DNA from: Candidatus Nitrosopumilus sp. | GTDB lineage: Archaea; Thermoproteota; Nitrososphaeria; Nitrososphaerales; Nitrosopumilaceae | Assembly (NCBI GenBank): GCA_029255365.1 | Contig: JAPFQF010000005.1 | Coordinates: 1-64,000, forward strand | Direction of reading: 5' to 3' | Length of the DNA: 64,000 nt | Shown here: positions 7,172 to 20,068 of the stretch, in pieces | How positions within the stretch are numbered: the first letter of the stretch is position 1 | How the letters are laid out: each line of letters starts with the position of its first letter | Made by a program: the position numbers and the translations under genes | The notes under the pieces: generated by a model | The model's input: the letters and a program-made list of their open reading frames with translations, nothing else | Database searches by the model: none | Told to the model about the DNA's origin: nothing

Positions 7172-7879
7172 TTGGTAAACGCTGATTTTAATGTGAAAGA
7201 AATTGTGATAAAAAAATCCATTGAAGAAGCAGACGCGATGGTGATTGTAGAGCAAAAGAAAACGGATCCCTTCAAGTCATTGCTCTCCAGGCCCAAAAAA
7301 GAGGATATCCGCATCGATTCACTGAAATTAATCTACGAGGGCTCCTTGATAGTGTCTGGGAAATATGCCGCTGATTATTTTAGAAAATCTTCACACACAA
7401 TTGACGTTGATTCGAATGTTCAGGACGTTGTTATCGGAGACGGCACTTTTACGGTTCGCTCAAAGTCTGGCCTTGAAAAGGCGTTCGTTGGAAACAGGGG
7501 TAAAAATAAAATCGATTTGGATTTGGAGGAGCATGTCTTTGTTGAGGGTGACGATGAATTGACGTTTGATCATAATGGGTTGGAAGTCGAACTGCCCTTC
7601 AAAATTGACTCGAAGAACATTGAGAATTTTGGCAAAAAAATACTGGATGAAAATCGCTCGAATGTGAAAAAACCGGATTTTCCATACGATTCTGCAATTG
7701 ATAAACTAAAAATTTATCTGAAAAAACCATTAGAGTCAGATGTCAGAGATCTTAAAGATGAATTTACGTTACATGATATTACCGAAGTATACATTCCAAT
7801 TTTTGAAGCAAGATTGTCTGATCTTAAAAAGAAAGTAGGTATTATCCGAATTGATGCCGTAAGAAAGAAAGTTTTATAA
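7172..7879 (+). CDS. Conserved hypothetical protein, 235 aa
   Basis: Starts at TTG (7172), MVNADFNVKEIVIKKSIEEA. No signal peptide or membrane helix, mixed alpha/beta composition. The centre (SSHTIDVDSNVQDVVIGDG to EHVFVEGDDELTFD) looks beta-rich. No family recognised. It stands alone, divergent from the SHOCT/cupin run. Confidence 0.65.
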   Translation: MVNADFNVKEIVIKKSIEEADAMVIVEQKKTDPFKSLLSRPKKEDIRIDSLKLIYEGSLIVSGKYAADYFRKSSHTIDVDSNVQDVVIGDGTFTVRSKSGLEKAFVGNRGKNKIDLDLEEHVFVEGDDELTFDHNGLEVELPFKIDSKNIENFGKKILDENRSNVKKPDFPYDSAIDKLKIYLKKPLESDVRDLKDEFTLHDITEVYIPIFEARLSDLKKKVGIIRIDAVRKKVL

Positions 7880-7927
7880 TTTTTTAAATTGATTTAATTT
7901 GAATCTTTATTGTTAAAATCTATTCAG

Positions 7928-8749
7928 TTATAGTTTTACTAGTTTTCTGAATTGATCATTTGTGTGCAGTTTTTGAAACACAGGCTCTTCTTTTGCCCAA
8001 CTTCTAATAATTTTTGGATTTTTTGATATTGACTGTTTTAGCAATTCCAGCGCTTGCGGGTATTCCCCCAGCGCCGCTTTGCTTCTGGACTTTGCATAGA
8101 CGATGTTCACGTTGTCTTTGTGTTTTGACAGTATTTTGTCGAAAATTTCAATCGCTTTTTCATGCTTGTTCAACTCTGCTAGCTCAATTCCTTTGTGAAA
8201 AAATGCATCCATGTGGCTGGGATTGTTCTTGTGAACTATGTCAAAACAATTCAGCGACTCTTCGTGTTTTTTCATTTTCCCCAGGATGATTCCCTTGTAG
8301 AACAGTGCGTTTGGTTTTCTGGGCTCTATTGATATGGCCTTGTCTAGCACTTCCAACGCCTCCTCTCTTTCCTGCAACTTGTCTAGCAGGACGCCTTTGT
8401 TAAAGTACGACGCTGCATTTTTAGGGTCTGCGTCTATCGCCTTGTCGTAACATTCGGCAGCTGCTTGTATGTTGCCATTTTCTGCCATCGCGATTCCTTT
8501 GTTGTTGAAAGCCTGCGAGTCTTTTGGATTAATTTCTAGCAAACTATCAAAACAAGTTATCGCGTCGCTGTATTTTTTTATCTGGTTCAGCGCAAGGCCT
8601 TTGTTGAACAACGCTGCTATGTTTTTTGAATCTTGTTTTAGAACTTTGTTGAACAGCGCTATGGCCCCCTTTGGCTGGTTTTTCTCCATCAAGGACATTG
8701 CATTATACAGCACATCCTCTGCACCGTCTTTAGATCCAAACAGTCCCAT
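7928..8749 (-). CDS. TPR-repeat protein
   Basis: 273 residues with about seven consecutive tetratricopeptide repeats (e.g. AAALFNKGLALNQIKKYSDA, AQAFNNKGIAMAENGNIQAA pattern), a protein-interaction scaffold. It starts MGLFGSKDGAEDVL and has no signal peptide, so it is cytosolic. The C-terminus leaves the repeat pattern at SWAKEEPVFQKLHTNDQFRKLV. Partners unknown. Confidence 0.88.
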   Translation of the reverse strand: MGLFGSKDGAEDVLYNAMSLMEKNQPKGAIALFNKVLKQDSKNIAALFNKGLALNQIKKYSDAITCFDSLLEINPKDSQAFNNKGIAMAENGNIQAAAECYDKAIDADPKNAASYFNKGVLLDKLQEREEALEVLDKAISIEPRKPNALFYKGIILGKMKKHEESLNCFDIVHKNNPSHMDAFFHKGIELAELNKHEKAIEIFDKILSKHKDNVNIVYAKSRSKAALGEYPQALELLKQSISKNPKIIRSWAKEEPVFQKLHTNDQFRKLVKL

Positions 8750-8786
8750 GGCTCCTCAAAAATAATATCGCTAATGAAAGTTTGGC

Positions 8787-8903
8787 TTAGCCTAATGATT
8801 TGAATTTCTTTATTGCCTCTTTTGCCATGTTTTCTTGCTTTTCGGCAGACGTGTCGGTTGGATCATCTGTTGCGTAGGCTTCTTTTGCTTCCTTCTTTTC
8901 CAT
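8787..8903 (-). CDS. 38-residue charged protein
   Basis: Not in the track. Product MEKKEAKEAYATDDPTDTSA followed by EKQENMAKEAIKKFKSLG; soluble, Lys/Glu/Ala rich, predicted mostly helical. It lies between the TPR gene and a divergent gene, 38 bases upstream of the TPR start on the same strand. Small size limits certainty. Confidence 0.4.
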   Translation of the reverse strand: MEKKEAKEAYATDDPTDTSAEKQENMAKEAIKKFKSLG

Positions 8904-8978
8904 GCTTGGTAAAATAACTCATTTTATAAAAATCTGAAATGCTGAGATAGGCTTAATTTCAATCAGAGATGGTCTGTT

Positions 8979-9338
8979 TTGTTGTCTGATTTCGAAATAA
9001 AATATTTTGCCGACAAGGTACATGTGCACAGGTGGCCGCAAGAGTCCCCCGTCTGGGATGACTCTGTAAAAAAACAGTTGGATGAACACATCAACAAAAA
9101 CCCCCGCAAAAAACAAATCACTGTCAGGGACAACTATTTAAAAATTGAAAATTTTGAATTTGGCTCGTTGAAAAAAATCGGCGTCTCTGTACCTTTTTTC
9201 AAAGAAGAATGCACGATGATTTTGGAGGTTGGATTTGGAGAACTGATGGCGCATGCCCACATCACAACTAAATCTGGGGACTATCTTGAAGTTTTTAACA
9301 AACTGATTTCATGGAGCAAGTCTTTCTCAAAAATTTGA
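8979..9338 (+). CDS. Conserved hypothetical protein, 119 aa
   Basis: TTG start (LSDFEIKYFADKVHVHRWPQ). Soluble, with no recognised domain. The end (AHAHITTKSGDYLEVFNKLISWSKSFSKI) is amphipathic. It converges on hemL, ending 7 bases from that gene's stop codon. Confidence 0.6.
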   Translation: MLSDFEIKYFADKVHVHRWPQESPVWDDSVKKQLDEHINKNPRKKQITVRDNYLKIENFEFGSLKKIGVSVPFFKEECTMILEVGFGELMAHAHITTKSGDYLEVFNKLISWSKSFSKI

Positions 9339-9344
9339 AAATGA

Positions 9345-10625
9345 TCACTGGATCATCTTTTTGATGTCTGACTTTTCATGAGCGTTTGATATTGCGCCCA
9401 GTTTTCCCGGCAAAAAGAATATTCCGTCATGTGCAATCATTTTGAAATGATATTCGTGTAACGCTTTAACATCACACATTGACGCTTGAGCTGCGTTTGT
9501 AACTTCTGTAATCCCGCCTTTGGTAAAATGAGTCATGAACAGAGATCCTTTTCCTGTAACTATCACCTTGCCATCAAAAGACTTGCTCAACTCTTTTCTG
9601 GCGTATTCTCCAAGGCCGTTGATTTTAGAATATATCGATTTTCCATTTTTCAAAACAGACAGTGTTGCATATCCTGTGGTCATCGAACTGGGATTTGCAG
9701 AAAATGTGCCACCGCCAACATACGACCTCTCCGACTTTTTCTTACCTACTGTATTGGAGTGTTCCATTATCTCTTTTTTGCCACACATTACACCTATTGC
9801 CATTCCTCCCCCGACAATTTTTCCCAACGTGACAATGTCAGGATCTAACTTCATGGTTGGATACAGACATCCGTATCTGAATCTGAACCCCGTGACAATT
9901 TCATCCAGAATGAACAGTGATTTATTTTTGTGAACGAACTCTTGTATCCCTCTCAGGTAATCCTGGGTTGCAGGGATGCATCCTGCGCCGCCTAACACCG
10001 GTTCAATAATCACACCTGCCAAATCTTTTGAATGTTTCTTGAGAATTTGGAGCGAGCCTTCTAAATCATTGTAAGGGATGGAGACAATTTTTTCTTCATT
10101 TACAACACCGGAACTCTCTGATTCCGTAAAAGGCCAGTTGACTGATTTCAATAAATCTGATGTATACCCGTGCCACCCGCCATCGATTTTGGCAATTATT
10201 TTTCTGCCTGTCACAGAGCGTGCCAATCTTACAGCATACATTGTAGCTTCAGTCCCGGAGGTAACGTAGCGAATTTTCTCAGCTACTGGGACTGCCTTGG
10301 AAATTAATTCCGATAACCGTATCGTCTGCTCGTTTACAGTCCCGTACATCCAGCTTTTCTCAATCTGTTTTTTCAAAGAATCTTTAACTTTGCTTGGGGC
10401 ATGACCCAAAATCAAACTCCAGTGGCCCATCCAATAATCCGTGTATTTGTTGTCATCTACATCTGTGAGGCTTTTTCCTCCTGATGACTTTACAACAAAT
10501 GGATACGGTTCATAATATCTTATGTTGTGAGAAACCCCATTCACGTGAAGCTTTAGAGACTTTGCAAACAACCTTGCAGAATTTTTTGTCTTTTTCTTAT
10601 ACTCTGTAATGTAGTCCAAAAGCAA
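9345..10625 (-). CDS. hemL: Glutamate-1-semialdehyde 2,1-aminomutase-type PLP aminotransferase
   Basis: Class III aminotransferase, 426 residues, close to HemL length. HemL converts glutamate-1-semialdehyde to 5-aminolevulinate for haem/corrinoid synthesis. Motifs: [39 protein letters not shown], and the PLP lysine in [10 protein letters not shown]. It replaces the usual GGGLPVGAYGG with [11 protein letters not shown], so a related aminotransferase activity cannot be excluded. A hemL-type gene upstream of the 16S-23S operon is a known arrangement in group I.1a archaea. It is divergent from the rRNA operon. Confidence 0.82.
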   Translation of the reverse strand: MLLDYITEYKKKTKNSARLFAKSLKLHVNGVSHNIRYYEPYPFVVKSSGGKSLTDVDDNKYTDYWMGHWSLILGHAPSKVKDSLKKQIEKSWMYGTVNEQTIRLSELISKAVPVAEKIRYVTSGTEATMYAVRLARSVTGRKIIAKIDGGWHGYTSDLLKSVNWPFTESESSGVVNEEKIVSIPYNDLEGSLQILKKHSKDLAGVIIEPVLGGAGCIPATQDYLRGIQEFVHKNKSLFILDEIVTGFRFRYGCLYPTMKLDPDIVTLGKIVGGGMAIGVMCGKKEIMEHSNTVGKKKSERSYVGGGTFSANPSSMTTGYATLSVLKNGKSIYSKINGLGEYARKELSKSFDGKVIVTGKGSLFMTHFTKGGITEVTNAAQASMCDVKALHEYHFKMIAHDGIFFLPGKLGAISNAHEKSDIKKMIQ

Positions 10626-10666
10626 TTTTCAAAGTGACATGTATCATTTTAACTATCAAAATATCG

Positions 10667-10757
10667 CTGATCGGTCCGTTTTTTACCCCTCACCTGGGTC
10701 TTTGGGGTGATCTAAAAAACAAAATATGTAATTTTTTCAATTTTTGTGACCGATCAG
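10667..10757. promoter_or_regulatory. 10-bp perfect inverted repeat upstream of the rRNA promoter
   Basis: CTGATCGGTC at 10667-10676 and its exact complement GACCGATCAG at 10748-10757, 71 bases apart. Between them lies a smaller inverted pair, ACCCC...GGGGT. The downstream arm ends about 20 bases before the TATA-like box of the rRNA operon. It could be a regulator binding pair, a looped operator or a folded transcript end. Confidence 0.45.
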
Positions 10758-10773
10758 GCATAATTTCACGGTT

Positions 10774-10786
10774 GGTTTATATGTAT
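10774..10786 (+). promoter_or_regulatory. Probable rRNA operon TATA box
   Basis: gtttatatgtatt is the best TATA-like match before the 16S leader. Transcription would begin near 10805 and give a leader of about 200 bases that includes the 16S processing arm. Inferred by eye only. Confidence 0.45.
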
Positions 10787-10924
10787 TCTGACTTTGTTGG
10801 CTTCTGCATACGTAACGCAATAGGCGGCGCTCGTGATGAAGTATGGCAAGATGCCACTTTGTGATTCATGGGCCTCCAGTTACGCATACAAGAATGAGGA
10901 TTTGATTGCAAGATCAATATCTGA

Positions 10925-10948
10925 AATGTGAAGATTATGTGCATCCGT
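10925..10948 (+). other. 5' arm of 16S pre-rRNA processing stem
   Basis: AATGTGAAGATTATGTGCATCCGT can pair along all 24 bases with 12497-12520 (two G-U pairs). Archaeal pre-16S is excised from such a stem at a bulge-helix-bulge by the splicing endonuclease. The placement on both sides of 16S makes this assignment secure. Confidence 0.8.
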
Positions 10949-11009
10949 CAATTCCAAATTAAAGTACATGATGTGTACTTCAGTAATCAAAATACAAAAT
11001 ATAATTCAG

Positions 11010-12482
<1,473 letters not shown>

Positions 12483-12620
12483 GACATGGAAAGTGTACGG
12501 GTGTACATAATCTTCACATTGAAATCATCGATGCAATGCATCACGAAAGTGATGTATGAAGGATGTAGTGGGCCACTCACCGGTGGCTTGCAATGATCGT
12601 CGTGCATAGTCGTGTAATAT
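12483..12620 (+). other. 16S-23S internal transcribed spacer without tRNA
   Basis: About 138 bases. It contains the 3' arm of the 16S stem (12497-12520), a hairpin CATCAC-GAAA-GTGATG with a GNRA loop (12539-12554), a GCCAC/GTGGC stem near 12568-12586, and the outer 5' arm of the 23S stem (about 12601-12628). No tRNA fits, as expected for group I.1a, in contrast to the tRNA-Ala found in Euryarchaeota. Confidence 0.85.
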
Positions 12621-15632
<3,012 letters not shown>

Positions 15633-15726
15633 TTACATAGAGACTATGCGCGATGAATCATTTTCAATTCATCAAGTGGAATATAACACATACACGACTT
15701 GTACGATGATTTCATTTTTAATCATT

Positions 15727-15752
15727 CATAGCGGATGCTATGCGTTTTTAAT
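15727..15752 (+). terminator. Terminator-like hairpin after 23S, copy 1
   Basis: CATAGC-GGAT-GCTATG followed by CGTTTTTAAT. A perfect 6-bp stem with a T-run, the best candidate for the rRNA transcript end. Confidence 0.6.
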
Positions 15753-15765
15753 TTGACAATTAACT

Positions 15766-15790
15766 CCTAGCGGACGTTATGGGTTTTTAA
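15766..15790 (+). terminator. Terminator-like hairpin after 23S, copy 2
   Basis: CCTAGCGGACGTTATGGGTTTTTAAT is a diverged copy of the preceding hairpin 39 bases downstream (same TAGCGGA core and TTTTTAAT tail) with a weaker, mismatched stem. It is a probable duplicated backup terminator. Confidence 0.5.
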
Positions 15791-15896
15791 TCATTTAAAA
15801 TCCGCCTTAGTGAAAACTATGCACGACTATTTACTATGTTATTAAAAATAACACACACCAGCTTGTATTCTATTGAAAGCGATCTAAAATATACTC

Positions 15897-16661
15897 ATGA
15901 GGGAAAATATCCTAAAAAAGAAAGAACTTCAAGAACGTCTTTCAAAAATAGATAAACAACTTCTCAAACAAAATAAAATTTTGATTAGTGAAGTTGAAAA
16001 TAAAACTGCTGAACTGGTAAGATCTGAACGATTGGCAACAATCGGTACAATGTCCAGTAGAATTGCTCATGATTTGAAACAACCTTTGACAATTATACAA
16101 ACTTATACAGATATGTTAACTCCTGAAATTATTTTAAAATTAGATTATGCTGATAAACAAAAATGGTCCCGAATACAGAATTCTATTTTAGACATGTCTA
16201 GAATTATTGAAGATGTTTTAGATTTTGCAAGAACAACTGAAATTAAAAAAATAGAATGCAATTTTTCAACAATTTTGAATTTAGCGATGAATCGTGTTAA
16301 ATCTTCTTATGGAATCCAAATTAATTTACCTGAAAATGATATCTCTCTAAAGTGTGATGCACGAAAAATAGAGGGTGTATTATCTAACTTGATCAATAAT
16401 TCAGTTCAAGCATTGGATGGCAATGGTGAAATCGATATAATTGTTAATTCTAATTCTAACTTTGTAACTATTATCGTTAAAGATTCAGGCCCTGGCATAC
16501 TTGATCAAAATTTAAAGAAAATCTTTGAGCCCATGTTTACAACTAAAACTACTGGAACGGGATTGGGGTTGGTAATTTGTAAAAGTATTGTAGAACAACA
16601 TGGTGGTACAATTTCAGTAAGTAACAAACCTACCACCTTCACTATCACTCTTCCTCTTTAG
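15897..16661 (+). CDS. Soluble sensor histidine kinase
   Basis: 254 residues. A short N-terminal coiled coil is followed by a HisKA dimerisation domain with the phospho-acceptor H box (IAHDLKQPLTIIQTYTDML) and a HATPase_c domain with N box (LINNSVQALDGNG), G1 (VKDSGPGI) and G2 (GTGLGLVICKSIVEQHGG). No transmembrane or sensory domain is seen, so the signal probably comes through a partner protein or the coiled coil. No response regulator is adjacent, making it an orphan kinase. Confidence 0.93.
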   Translation: MRENILKKKELQERLSKIDKQLLKQNKILISEVENKTAELVRSERLATIGTMSSRIAHDLKQPLTIIQTYTDMLTPEIILKLDYADKQKWSRIQNSILDMSRIIEDVLDFARTTEIKKIECNFSTILNLAMNRVKSSYGIQINLPENDISLKCDARKIEGVLSNLINNSVQALDGNGEIDIIVNSNSNFVTIIVKDSGPGILDQNLKKIFEPMFTTKTTGTGLGLVICKSIVEQHGGTISVSNKPTTFTITLPL

Positions 16662-16665
16662 ATAC

Positions 16666-16806
16666 TTATTTTTCTAATTCAATATCTTTTTGAAGTTCTT
16701 TTGGTAATCCTACCCACCACTCATTTTGGTTTTCAGACATTAAACCAAATGATCTGCGGATGCTAATAGATCTGCCGCTTAATTCTTCAAAGTAACTGTT
16801 CAACAA
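16666..16806 (-). CDS. Possible 46-residue protein
   Basis: An open frame not in the track, TTG start, LLNSYFEELSGRSISIRRSF followed by GLMSENQNEWWVGLPKELQK and DIELEK. An internal ATG would give 24 residues (MSENQNEWWVGLPKELQKDI...). It lies convergent with the histidine kinase, 5 bases from its stop. No family recognised; it could also be the remnant of a longer gene. Confidence 0.35.
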   Translation of the reverse strand: MLNSYFEELSGRSISIRRSFGLMSENQNEWWVGLPKELQKDIELEK

Positions 16807-16818
16807 AATATGACAAAC

Positions 16819-17298
16819 TCAGTCTTTCACATATTCCATATCTGATGTTTCTGGGGCATCTTTGATTTTTACGGTTACGGTGTCACCTAATTTATTGAAA
16901 ATCCTTTGCCTTTTTTCATTCGTTAGTATCCATCCCAAAATCACGTCAATTGGCAACAGAAATGATTTTCCAAAACCACTTAGCATTACTCCAGACAGTT
17001 TTGGCTTTCCGCCTTTGATGCCTGTGACTTTCAAATTGAGTATTTTTTTTCCAACTGTCTGCCCAGTCTTGTATTCCAAAATTACCCAATAAACAAAAAA
17101 CAACGTGCTGACTGGGATGTATTGAGTACTTTCAGCCCATAGCCAGTCCTGATCAAATTCATAGTGTATTGTCCCAAATGACAAGAAAATTATCGCTGTG
17201 GATATGCTTGAAACAATGACGAAATCAATCAACCATGCAAGAAACCTGTCGCTCCATTTTGCAAGGATAACCTTTGAATCTGATTTTTCATCACACAT
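16819..17298 (-). CDS. RDD-family membrane protein
   Basis: 159 residues. The RDD domain has three hydrophobic segments: near residues 18-42 (AWLIDFVIVSSISTAIIFLS), 62-80 (PVSTLFFVYWVILEY) and 110-130. It has the family signature residues (RFLAWLIDF and QTVGKKILNLKV). RDD proteins are membrane proteins of mostly unclear role; some are linked to ion or small-molecule transport. Confidence 0.88.
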   Translation of the reverse strand: MCDEKSDSKVILAKWSDRFLAWLIDFVIVSSISTAIIFLSFGTIHYEFDQDWLWAESTQYIPVSTLFFVYWVILEYKTGQTVGKKILNLKVTGIKGGKPKLSGVMLSGFGKSFLLPIDVILGWILTNEKRQRIFNKLGDTVTVKIKDAPETSDMEYVKD

Positions 17299-17395
17299 GT
17301 GCTGACTGGGTGTTACAAATTAATAAAATATGTTACTCATTGGTTAGCACAAATTGCAACACAGTTGATTTATTTCTTGACGATATGGACTATAC

Positions 17396-17527
17396 ATGAA
17401 AGCAAAGTTTGCAACATCATGCACTTCATGTGGTGATAAAATTCAACCCGGGAAAGAGATTTTAAAAGACAAAGACGAAAACTGGGTTCATAAGCACTGT
17501 ATTGACGATTCAGAAGGGCTACCTTAG
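17396..17527 (+). CDS. 43-residue zinc-finger protein
   Basis: Not in the track. Product MKAKFATSCTSCGDKIQPGK followed by EILKDKDENWVHKHCIDDSE and GLP. The CTSC pair plus HKHC makes a CCHC zinc site like the short single-zinc PARP/LIM-type fingers. A TATA-like tatttcttga or tatac element lies upstream. Function unknown. Confidence 0.65.
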   Translation: MKAKFATSCTSCGDKIQPGKEILKDKDENWVHKHCIDDSEGLP

Positions 17528-17567
17528 AAATTAATAGTCTGATCTTTAAACAATCTTAGAATTATTT

Positions 17568-18401
17568 TTGTTTGCGATAAACCCCGTTGATCTATTTTTG
17601 TGGACGTTTCGAAGAAATGAAAAAGACGTTGTAAATCTATACACCTCCCTGTCACCTGTAATGCAATTAGCTACGGGCGGTACAATGCTTAATTTTGGAC
17701 TTTGGTCTCCGGAGCATCTGGAACCTGTTTCCGCGCAAAAAAACCTCTGCAGCGTTTTTGCAGACATGGCCGAAATGTCCTCTGGTGTGACCGCTGTTGA
17801 TGTGGGAAGTGGATTGTCTGCCCCCTCTGAGTTTTGGAGGGATCTCTTTCCTGGAATCAAACTGTACGATGTCAATATCAATTTCAAGCAGTTGGTTTTT
17901 TCTGGACATCAGGATGGCATCGAATTTGTAAATTCAACTTCTACAAAATTGCCCTTTGACAACAATTCAGTTGACCGCGTCTTGGCGTTGGAATCGGCAC
18001 AACATTTCAAACCTCTCTGTGATTTTATTTCTGAATCTAAAAGAATTTTGAAACCTGGCGGATTGCTTGTCATGGCCGTTCCAATAACAATCGGAAACCC
18101 GTCGTTTAAAAAATTAGGACTCTTAAAGTTTACATGGTCTTCTGAGCATTACAGCCTGGATTTTCTAAAAAACTCAATCATGTCCTGCGGTTTTACAATA
18201 TCTGAAGAAAAACTAATTGGCTCGAACGTGTATGAGCCACTTGCAAACTATTATTTGAAAAACAGGGCAGATCTGAGAAAATCCATTCTGAAAAATTATC
18301 CCTCATATGTTGAATTTCTGCTGTTTAACTCAATTCAAAAAATGAAGAAAGCGTCTGAATCCAAAGTCATTGACTATGTGCTGCTAAAGTGTCATCTGTG
18401 A
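17568..18401 (+). CDS. SAM-dependent class I methyltransferase
   Basis: 277 residues, TTG start (MFAINPVDLFLWTFRRNEKD). SAM-binding motif I is VTAVDVGSGLSAPSEF. The acidic end of strand 2 is KLYDVNIN, then PFDNNSVDRVLALESAQHF (motif IV region) and LKPGGLLVMAVP (motif VI). It resembles type-11 small-molecule methyltransferases. The N-terminal 50 residues (TSLSPVMQLATGGTMLNFGL) resemble gamma-tocopherol/sterol-type methyltransferases. Substrate unknown. It is convergent with the next gene, sharing the boundary exactly. Confidence 0.85.
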   Translation: MFAINPVDLFLWTFRRNEKDVVNLYTSLSPVMQLATGGTMLNFGLWSPEHLEPVSAQKNLCSVFADMAEMSSGVTAVDVGSGLSAPSEFWRDLFPGIKLYDVNINFKQLVFSGHQDGIEFVNSTSTKLPFDNNSVDRVLALESAQHFKPLCDFISESKRILKPGGLLVMAVPITIGNPSFKKLGLLKFTWSSEHYSLDFLKNSIMSCGFTISEEKLIGSNVYEPLANYYLKNRADLRKSILKNYPSYVEFLLFNSIQKMKKASESKVIDYVLLKCHL

Positions 18402-19499
18402 TCAAACTCTTAGTATGTTTCTGGAGATTAAGTTTTCCATGGCTTGCAAATACTCTGATTCGGAAATTTTTTCTTCCAGTAGCCACTTTGTAGTCGTTTT
18501 CCACCACTTTGGTATCGCTGTACTATATGATTTGCTGTTGTGTTCTGCATCAAAAAAATTCGTGGCTGTAATTTTTGTGTCGTCTCCCACTGTCAGCACT
18601 TCGGTTTCATGAAATTCATGCGAAAAAACAAGCCCTGTCTCCTTGTCGATGATTTTTAGATTTTGACCTGAAGAATCTCTTGCAAACAATGACTGTCTAA
18701 TTTCACCGTCTACTGTGTATGTTGTTTCGCTCATAATCTTCAAATCTTTTGAAATCACATCTCCCAACGCGATCGGCATCGGCACCGCATACTCGTAAAA
18801 TTCACAACACTTTTCCGAAATGATCAGTCCCTGAAAATTCAGATTCATCTGCCCTGTGCTTGTTCCTTCCTTTGAGGTCTCGTAGATTTTTAGAATTATT
18901 TCCTCGCTGTCTATGGAATACACTTCGTGTTTCACGGTGATGACGTTTTTGAATTTGTCTGTGTGTGAATATTTTATGAAATCCCCTACTTCAAAACATA
19001 TTCTGCCTTCATCGCATTTTCTGTCTTTGGTTTCATTAAAAATAACTCCCGCCTCAATCATTGCCCTAATCCCATACGCGAAATCTGTATCGCTATTTAC
19101 GTTATCTATCCATAGCTGGGCATCTTTCTTGATCCAACTTGGCATGATGTTGGAAATCTTTAGATGTCTTTCTTTGATGTATCTTGAGTCCCCGAGATAT
19201 TTTTCAATTTCAGACAACAACACTAGATCTCTTGCCTGATGCGTGCTGTTCCATGCTACGTGGTTGTACAAAATTACACATGCCCTGATGTTTGGATGGT
19301 ATGGGTGCTGTAGAGACAGGTTTTCAACCCCTAGCAATTTGTATTCGTCATAATAGAATTCGCAGAACCTCAAAATATCTTTCGAAGTAATTATTTCAAA
19401 ATCAGGGTCGTGTGCGTAGGTGTTTTGAAGGCCGGAACTTGATATTAATCCAATTAACATGATCCCAAAAATAATATTTTTCAATGATTCTGTGTTCAA
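18402..19499 (-). CDS. Secreted protein with two Trp-rich modules
   Basis: 365 residues. Signal peptide NIIFGIMLIGLISSSGLQNTYA, then an unrecognised alpha/beta region. Two copies of the 38-residue Trp module discussed in the findings: MPSWIKKDAQLWIDNVNSDT in the middle and IPKWWKTTTKWLLEEKISES at the extreme C-terminus. Probably exported and cell-surface associated. The upstream part (FEVGDFIKYSHTDKFKNVIT) looks beta-rich. Confidence 0.75.
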   Translation of the reverse strand: MNTESLKNIIFGIMLIGLISSSGLQNTYAHDPDFEIITSKDILRFCEFYYDEYKLLGVENLSLQHPYHPNIRACVILYNHVAWNSTHQARDLVLLSEIEKYLGDSRYIKERHLKISNIMPSWIKKDAQLWIDNVNSDTDFAYGIRAMIEAGVIFNETKDRKCDEGRICFEVGDFIKYSHTDKFKNVITVKHEVYSIDSEEIILKIYETSKEGTSTGQMNLNFQGLIISEKCCEFYEYAVPMPIALGDVISKDLKIMSETTYTVDGEIRQSLFARDSSGQNLKIIDKETGLVFSHEFHETEVLTVGDDTKITATNFFDAEHNSKSYSTAIPKWWKTTTKWLLEEKISESEYLQAMENLISRNILRV

Positions 19500-19637
19500 A
19501 GTTTTGCTTATTAATTCAATGTAGAAATTCCTTAAACTATGATGCCAATCCGGAATTGTGTGTGTGGCTTTGATTCTGTGTTTGCTGCTTTTTGAAATTG
19601 GCTAAGGTTTTTATTTTTGGTGCTTCACCTTAAAGTC

Positions 19638-20009
19638 GTGACTGGTAACGCTTTGTATGCTGAAAAATGTGCTAAACTGTTAAGAGAATCTGAAATTCGT
19701 TTTGCAGGAATATTGGACAAAGACGGCAAACTAATTTCTGGCGGTTTTAAGGAAGGCCTTGTCCCTTATGAGGGAGATGAGACCAAATTGCAGTCGTTTT
19801 TTGACTTTGTTTCAAAAGCATCTATACGAAAAGAATTTGATGAAAGTCTGGGGCCGATAAACTACATTGCTGCCAGAAGAGACAAGGCGGTTTTAGTAAG
19901 TTTCCCGTTTCCAATAACACAAATTCTGCTGTTGATCTCTGCAGAGCCAACTGTAAATATTGAAAATCTGGCAAAAAAAGTTGTAGAAATTTTCACCGAT
20001 GTCAACTAA
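19638..20009 (+). CDS. Small conserved archaeal protein (DUF6659-like), paralogue 1
   Basis: About 123 residues from the GTG at 19638. The track's TTG at 19617 adds seven residues not seen in the paralogue. It aligns along its length with the protein at 25331-25723: KLISGGFKEGL against HLTAGGMKDGM, and DKAVLVSFPFPITQILLLIS against DKVIVMSFPLNGDNVLLLSC. The fold pattern resembles a profilin/roadblock-like sensor domain, but that is inference. I think this matches the thaumarchaeal family annotated DUF6659; unverified. Confidence 0.65.
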   Translation: MTGNALYAEKCAKLLRESEIRFAGILDKDGKLISGGFKEGLVPYEGDETKLQSFFDFVSKASIRKEFDESLGPINYIAARRDKAVLVSFPFPITQILLLISAEPTVNIENLAKKVVEIFTDVN

Positions 20010-20068
20010 GTCTGATTGAACAATCTGGCGAATTCTTTAATTACGCGTATGAAAAATTGCCATTGATC

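Larger units (their letters stand above)
10626..11009 (+). other. Divergent spacer and rRNA leader
   Basis: 384 bases between hemL and 16S. It contains a perfect 10-base inverted repeat (10667-10676 with 10748-10757), a probable rRNA promoter (tttatatg at 10777-10783) and the 5' arm of the 16S processing stem (10925-10948). A 31-codon ORF (10836-10931, MKYGKMPLCDSWASSYAYKN...) runs into the processing stem and is probably chance. The track ORF 10634-10864 shows no protein-like pattern. Confidence 0.6.
15633..15896 (+). other. rRNA operon 3' region: processing arm and spacer
   Basis: The start (CTTACATAGAGACTATGC) pairs with the spacer before 23S (GCATAGTCGTGTAATATG), extending helix 1 into the 23S processing stem. 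Then follow a hairpin GATGAAT...ATTCATC (15652-15673), two terminator-like hairpins (15727-15752, 15766-15790) and AT-rich sequence up to the histidine kinase. No 5S rRNA, tRNA or ORF is visible. Confidence 0.75.

Noticed and set aside
10836-10931. 31-codon ORF MKYGKMPLCDSWASSYAYKN...
   Set aside because: It ends inside the 16S processing arm within the rRNA leader; no independent support, though the start context is acceptable.
12483-12620. tRNA in the 16S-23S spacer
   Set aside because: No cloverleaf or TTCGA-type loop; hairpins seen are processing and spacer stems.
15633-15896. 5S rRNA after 23S
   Set aside because: No 5S signature; 5S is unlinked in Thaumarchaeota.
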